A stretch of 10,373 nt of DNA, from the NCBI GenBank assembly GCA_900545875.1, contig URAQ01000041.1, positions 1 to 10,373 on the forward strand. Reading direction: 5' to 3'. This DNA is from an uncultured Collinsella sp. GTDB taxonomy: Bacteria; Actinomycetota; Coriobacteriia; Coriobacteriales; Coriobacteriaceae. Position numbers and translations under genes: made by a program. The notes under the pieces are model-generated. The model was not told where the DNA came from, searched no databases, and worked only from the letters and a program-made list of their open reading frames with translations. Every line of letters starts with the position of its first letter. Within the stretch, counting starts at the first letter, position 1. Below, piece by piece: positions 6,413-10,373 of this stretch.

Positions 6413-7327
6413 ATGACTGATGCCGTTGAGGTTCTGCGAATTGATTCGCTCGATGACGAGCGGCTCGATGCCTACGTTCGATTGACCGAGCGCGAGCTGC
6501 GCTGCGTGCTGGAGCCGCAAAAGGGCATCTTTATCGCCGAGAGCGCCAAGGTTATCGAGCGCGCGGTGCGTGCCGGATACGAGCCGGTGAGCTTTCTTTT
6601 GGGTGAACGCTGGCTCGACCAGATGATGCCGCTGTTTGAGCGTCTGTTTGTGCGCGAGGGCGCGGATCCGGTTCCTGTGTTCGTGGCCTCCATGGAGCTT
6701 ATGGAGCAGTTGACGGGCTTTAACGTGACGCGCGGTGCGCTCGCGGCGTTTCGTCGTCCGCGCCAGATTCCGGTTGATGAGTTCTTGGGTGGCGTCGTTG
6801 AGGCGGCGGGCGAGCGCCCGGTGCGCGTGTGCGTGCTCGAGGGTATTGTCGACCACACGAACGTGGGTGCGATTTTCCGCTCGGCCGCTGCGCTCAATGT
6901 CGACGGTATTTTGGTCAGTCCGACGTGCTGCGACCCGCTGTATCGTCGCTCGGCTCGTGTAAGCATGGGCACGGTGTTTCAGGTGCCGTGGACGCGTATT
7001 GGCAGCGAGGCGCGCGTGTGGCCGCACGATGGCCTGGCTGCGCTGCACAATGCCGGCTTTTCGTGTGCTGCCATGGCGTTGACGGACGATTCCGTATCGC
7101 TGGACGATCCCGTGCTGCAGGAGATTGACCGCTTGGCAATCTTTATGGGTACCGAGGGTACCGGCTTGGGCGCCAAGACTATCGCAGGCTGCGACCGAGC
7201 CGTGCGCATTCCGATGGCGCACGGGGTCGATTCGCTCAACGTGGCCGCGGCGAGTGCCGTTGCCTTTTGGCAGCTGTGTCCGCACGTGAGCAATGAGTAT
7301 CACTACCAGCCGGGGCTGTATCACTAG
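6413..7327 (+). CDS. SpoU/TrmH-family RNA 2'-O-methyltransferase
   Basis: This family transfers methyl groups from SAM to ribose 2'-OH in rRNA or tRNA through a knotted active site. The 304-residue protein has an N-terminal substrate-binding region including RGALAAFRRP, then the three SPOUT motifs: EGIVDHTNVGAIFRSA (143-158, with the Asn and catalytic Arg), FMGTEGTGL (244-252) and IPMAHGVDSLNVAAASAVAF (266-285). The target nucleotide cannot be told from sequence, so no symbol is given. The start is uncertain: ATG at 6413 gives a typical N-terminus but its nearest SD-like AAGGG is 15 bases away. ATG at 6380 would add a Cys-rich MCCKEGCGLAA stretch and has no ribosome binding site. It is probably a single-gene unit. 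Confidence 0.9.
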   Translation: MTDAVEVLRIDSLDDERLDAYVRLTERELRCVLEPQKGIFIAESAKVIERAVRAGYEPVSFLLGERWLDQMMPLFERLFVREGADPVPVFVASMELMEQLTGFNVTRGALAAFRRPRQIPVDEFLGGVVEAAGERPVRVCVLEGIVDHTNVGAIFRSAAALNVDGILVSPTCCDPLYRRSARVSMGTVFQVPWTRIGSEARVWPHDGLAALHNAGFSCAAMALTDDSVSLDDPVLQEIDRLAIFMGTEGTGLGAKTIAGCDRAVRIPMAHGVDSLNVAAASAVAFWQLCPHVSNEYHYQPGLYH

Positions 7328-7452
7328 GCAGTTATTCCGCACCGCGCTCTAATTCGAGGTGTTTCGGTCGCCGCCAGTCGGTGATAAGCTGGTTTTGGCT
7401 TTGGTTTTAAATTGCTGTTTTGTTGTTTGTCGTATGCTTGTGGGGAGGGCGT
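7328..7452 (+). other. T-rich intergenic leader before the MATE gene
   Basis: These 125 bases separate the methyltransferase stop from the transporter start. From about 7390 to 7435 the top strand is strikingly T-rich for this GC-rich window (for example TTTTGGCTTTGGTTTTAAAT), as expected for a promoter or leader. No clear -35/-10 pair, strong hairpin or operator could be fixed. GGAGG at 7444-7448 is the ribosome binding site of the transporter. Confidence 0.4.
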
Positions 7453-8802
7453 GTGGCTAAGAAATCTACGGCTATCGATGTAACGCAAGGTGTTATTTGG
7501 CAGCAATTGCTGTCGCTGTGCGTCCCCATCTTCTTTAGCTCGTTTTTTCAGCAGGCCTACACGCTTATCGGTACCTATATCGTCGGCCAGTTTGGCGGCA
7601 AGCTCGCACTGGGTGGCATTCAGGCCACGATGGTGCTTACGGAGCTCTGCATTGGTTTTTGCGTCGGTGTGGGTGCTGGCTGTGCCGTTATTACCGGTCA
7701 GTATTTTGGCCAGCACGATGATGAGCGACTGAGTCGTTCGGTCCATACGGCCATGACGCTTGCGCTGGTGGGCGGTATCGTTTTCTCGATTCTTGGCATA
7801 GTGTTCGTTGAGCCCATGCTGGTGCTTATGAACACGCCGCATGAACTATTGGCCGAGGGCGTGGCCTATGCTCGCTGTTATTTTGCCGCGATGGTTGCGG
7901 CACTGCTGCTTAATATGGGAACCGCACTGCTGCGTGCCGTGGGCGACACACGCGGGCCCGCCGTGATCATTGCCTCTGGCTGCCTGGTTAACGTGGTGCT
8001 GGATATCATCTTTGTCGCTGTGTTGCATATGGAGGCGCTGGGCTGCGGCATCGCAGTGGCGCTGACCATTTGCTCCAATGCAACGATGATCGTGTTTCGC
8101 ATGATGCGCGCTCCGGGCGCATGGCGTCTTTCGCTGTCTAAGCTCGGCATCGATCGCGGTATTTGCAAGAGCATGATCTCGTGTGGTCTGCCGCTTGGCT
8201 TTCAGTCTGCTGCCTATTCGATTTCCAATGTTTTGATTCAGGTGTCGGTCAACTCGTTTGGTGCCGATGTCACCACGGCGTGGGGTCTTTCGGGCCGCTT
8301 AGATGGCATTGTCTGGATGGTTACCGAGGCGCTCGGCGTGTCGATCACCACGTTCTCGGCACAGAACTTTGGCGCGCGCAACTACGAGCGCATGCGCAAG
8401 GGCTACCATACGTCGCTCGTGCTGTCGTTTATGCTCATTGGTGGCCTATCTGCCGTGCTGCTGGTGTTCTCGGGTCCGTTGTCGCGTCTGTTTGTCGACG
8501 ATGCTTCGATTTCGGCGTACACCACGACGATTCTTCATTTCATCGCGCCGTTCTACGCGATCTTCTCGATTATCGAAAACGCGTCGGGCTCCATTCGCGG
8601 TGCCGGCGTGAGCTTGCAGCCTATGATGCTCACCATCTTTGGCACCGTTGTCTTGAGGGTGATCTGGGTGTTTGCGATCATGCCTTTCGATCCGTCGCTC
8701 GAGCATCTACTGCTGGTCTACCCCGTAACGTGGCTCATTACGGCCACGATGTTCACCATCTACCACCACAGCGGCAACTGGCTAGGCCGCGCCACCGCCT
8801 AA
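7453..8802 (+). CDS. MATE-family multidrug/toxin efflux transporter
   Basis: MATE transporters in the cytoplasmic membrane expel cationic drugs, dyes or metabolites in exchange for H+ or Na+. The 449 residues have about twelve hydrophobic segments in two six-helix halves split by a polar loop near 215-240. Family marks are PIFFSSFFQQAYTLIGTYIVG in helix 1, GQYFGQHDDERLSRS after helix 2-3, RAVGDTRGPA (161-170), SAQNFGARNYERMRKGY (302-318, matching the loop in the first half) and IRGAG (381-385). The GTG start at 7453 has GGAGG four bases upstream; an upstream in-frame TTG at 7420 would add residues through the ribosome binding site and is rejected. The substrate is not predictable. Its TAA abuts the inverted repeat at 8803. 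No regulator gene is adjacent. Confidence 0.93.
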   Translation: MAKKSTAIDVTQGVIWQQLLSLCVPIFFSSFFQQAYTLIGTYIVGQFGGKLALGGIQATMVLTELCIGFCVGVGAGCAVITGQYFGQHDDERLSRSVHTAMTLALVGGIVFSILGIVFVEPMLVLMNTPHELLAEGVAYARCYFAAMVAALLLNMGTALLRAVGDTRGPAVIIASGCLVNVVLDIIFVAVLHMEALGCGIAVALTICSNATMIVFRMMRAPGAWRLSLSKLGIDRGICKSMISCGLPLGFQSAAYSISNVLIQVSVNSFGADVTTAWGLSGRLDGIVWMVTEALGVSITTFSAQNFGARNYERMRKGYHTSLVLSFMLIGGLSAVLLVFSGPLSRLFVDDASISAYTTTILHFIAPFYAIFSIIENASGSIRGAGVSLQPMMLTIFGTVVLRVIWVFAIMPFDPSLEHLLLVYPVTWLITATMFTIYHHSGNWLGRATA

Positions 8803-8885
8803 TGATCCCTTGGGGCGGAAGAAAATGGATCATTGCTCTCCGTCGTGATGTCGATGATCCGTTTTCCTCCGTCCCCTTCGGATCA
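8803..8885. repeat. Nested inverted repeat filling the convergent gap; likely bidirectional terminator or REP/MITE-like element
   Basis: Left arm 8803-8833 and right arm 8854-8885 are reverse complements with about 26 of 32 aligned positions matching and one single-base gap, around a 20-base loop. Each arm is itself bounded by TGATCC and GGATCA, so either one long hairpin or two small ones can form. The arms contain GGGGCGGAAGAAAA and its counterpart TTTTCCTCCGTCCCC. The repeat starts right after the MATE stop and ends one base before the cobO stop, using 83 of the 84 bases. In either direction transcription would meet a long hairpin, but neither end has a clean T-run. Confidence 0.8.
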
Positions 8886-8886
8886 A

Positions 8887-9372
8887 TTAGTATTCGATGC
8901 CTTGGCGGGCCAGGAGGCCTTCGTCGAAGTAGTGTTTGACGGGGCGCATTTCGGTGACCAGGTCGGCGAGGTCCGCGAGGGGCAGCAGGCCGCGTCCGGT
9001 CAGTATGAGCTCTGTGGTGTCGGGTTTCATCGCGATCAGTTCCTCGGCATCCTCGCGCGTCACGAAGCCGCGGCGCATGGCCTCGCCGAGTTCGTCCAAA
9101 ATCAGAACATCGACCTGCGAGATCTGCTCGTGTGCTAGCTCCAGAATCTGTGCCGCGCAGGCCTCGGGCGTGTCGCGGTCGGCTTGTACGGTGCGCAGAC
9201 CCAAACGGGGCGCCGCATCATGCTCGGCGCAGTGAAGTTTCTTGGCAGACTGCAGCCTAAGAACGTCGAGTCCGTAGCCCGTCGCGCGCAGCGCGAGCCC
9301 CAGCGCAGTCGTCGTCTTGCCCTTGCCGTCGCCTGTATAGATTTGAACCTTGCCGACTTACAGTGATGCCAT
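8887..9372 (-). CDS. cobO: CobO/CobA-type corrinoid adenosyltransferase with an in-frame stop at codon 5 (possibly a pseudogene)
   Basis: CobO-type enzymes adenosylate the cobalt of corrinoids using ATP during B12 synthesis or salvage. From 9357 to 8890 the frame encodes 156 residues: KVQIYTGDGKGKTTTALGLA with the family P-loop (TGDGKGKT), VDVLILDELGEAMRRGF (Walker B-like), ELILTGRG, and the C-terminal ADLVTEMRPVKHYF...ARQGIEY. The expected start is ATG at 9372, preceded by AAGGA (complement of 9378-9382) with a five-base spacer, but it reads Met-Ala-Ser-Leu-TAA, an in-frame ochre codon at 9360-9358. No ATG, GTG or TTG then occurs before 9204, downstream of the P-loop. One CAA-to-TAA change would explain this; non-standard initiation or a sequencing error are alternatives. 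The central region (LRLQSAKKLHCAEHDAAPR) lacks the usual VQFLKG block. The stop touches the repeat shared with the MATE gene. Confidence 0.8.
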
Positions 9373-9432
9373 CTCTGTCCTTTCGTGCCCGGCGTCGGTT
9401 TATCGTCGCTCGGGTTGGGTATTCTAGAAACC

Positions 9433-10373
<941 letters not shown>

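Noticed and set aside
6356..7342. Minus-strand open frame of 328 codons opposite the SpoU gene
   Set aside because: Arg/His-rich shadow translation; the plus strand carries all three SPOUT motifs.
8163..8939. Plus-strand frame overlapping the MATE gene and running past the repeat
   Set aside because: Cys/Trp/Arg-rich out-of-frame translation with no recognisable motif.
8887..9204. Short cobO gene starting at TTG 9204
   Set aside because: It would remove the P-loop and has no ribosome binding site; the upstream in-frame sequence is plainly CobO.

Overview
The window is a GC-rich bacterial chromosome segment with G/C-heavy third codon positions and short gaps between genes. The gene content and protein style (smc-ftsY-ffh, a DUF134/NifX-type protein, a thyA-folA pair, a short CobO, and an FtsH with a glycine-rich linker) fit a Coriobacteriia member such as a Collinsella-like gut actinobacterium. 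That placement is inferred from family knowledge and was not tested by any search.

Layout. 1-3879 (+): the C-terminal half of smc, then ftsY (overlapping the smc stop by one base) and ffh, forming a chromosome-organisation and SRP targeting operon closed by a perfect 17-bp hairpin at 3900-3939. 3996-4760 (-): a protein joining a DUF134 helix-turn-helix domain to a NifX-like metal-cofactor domain, ending in a tail rich in Cys and His. 4761-4926: a divergent promoter region holding two near-identical copies of the palindrome CTGWCATATGTCAG, 53 bp apart. 4927-6303 (+): thyA and folA, the coupled thymidylate/dihydrofolate pair. 6413-7327 (+): a SpoU-family RNA methyltransferase. 7453-8802 (+): a MATE-family efflux transporter. 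8803-8886: an 84-bp convergent gap filled almost completely by a nested inverted repeat. 8887-9372 (-): a short CobO-type corrinoid adenosyltransferase with an in-frame ochre codon at position 5. 9465-10373 (+): the N-terminal part of ftsH, running off the window.

How the genes relate. FtsY and Ffh are receptor and signal-recognition GTPase of the same membrane-targeting pathway, and SMC is their frequent genomic neighbour. ThyA produces dihydrofolate that FolA recycles. The remaining genes look like independent units. No mobile element, CRISPR array, tRNA or rRNA is visible. The points most worth checking are the fused DUF134-NifX gene with an internal ribosome binding site exactly at its domain junction, the paired palindromes beside it, the dyad filling the MATE/cobO gap, and the broken or unusually started cobO.
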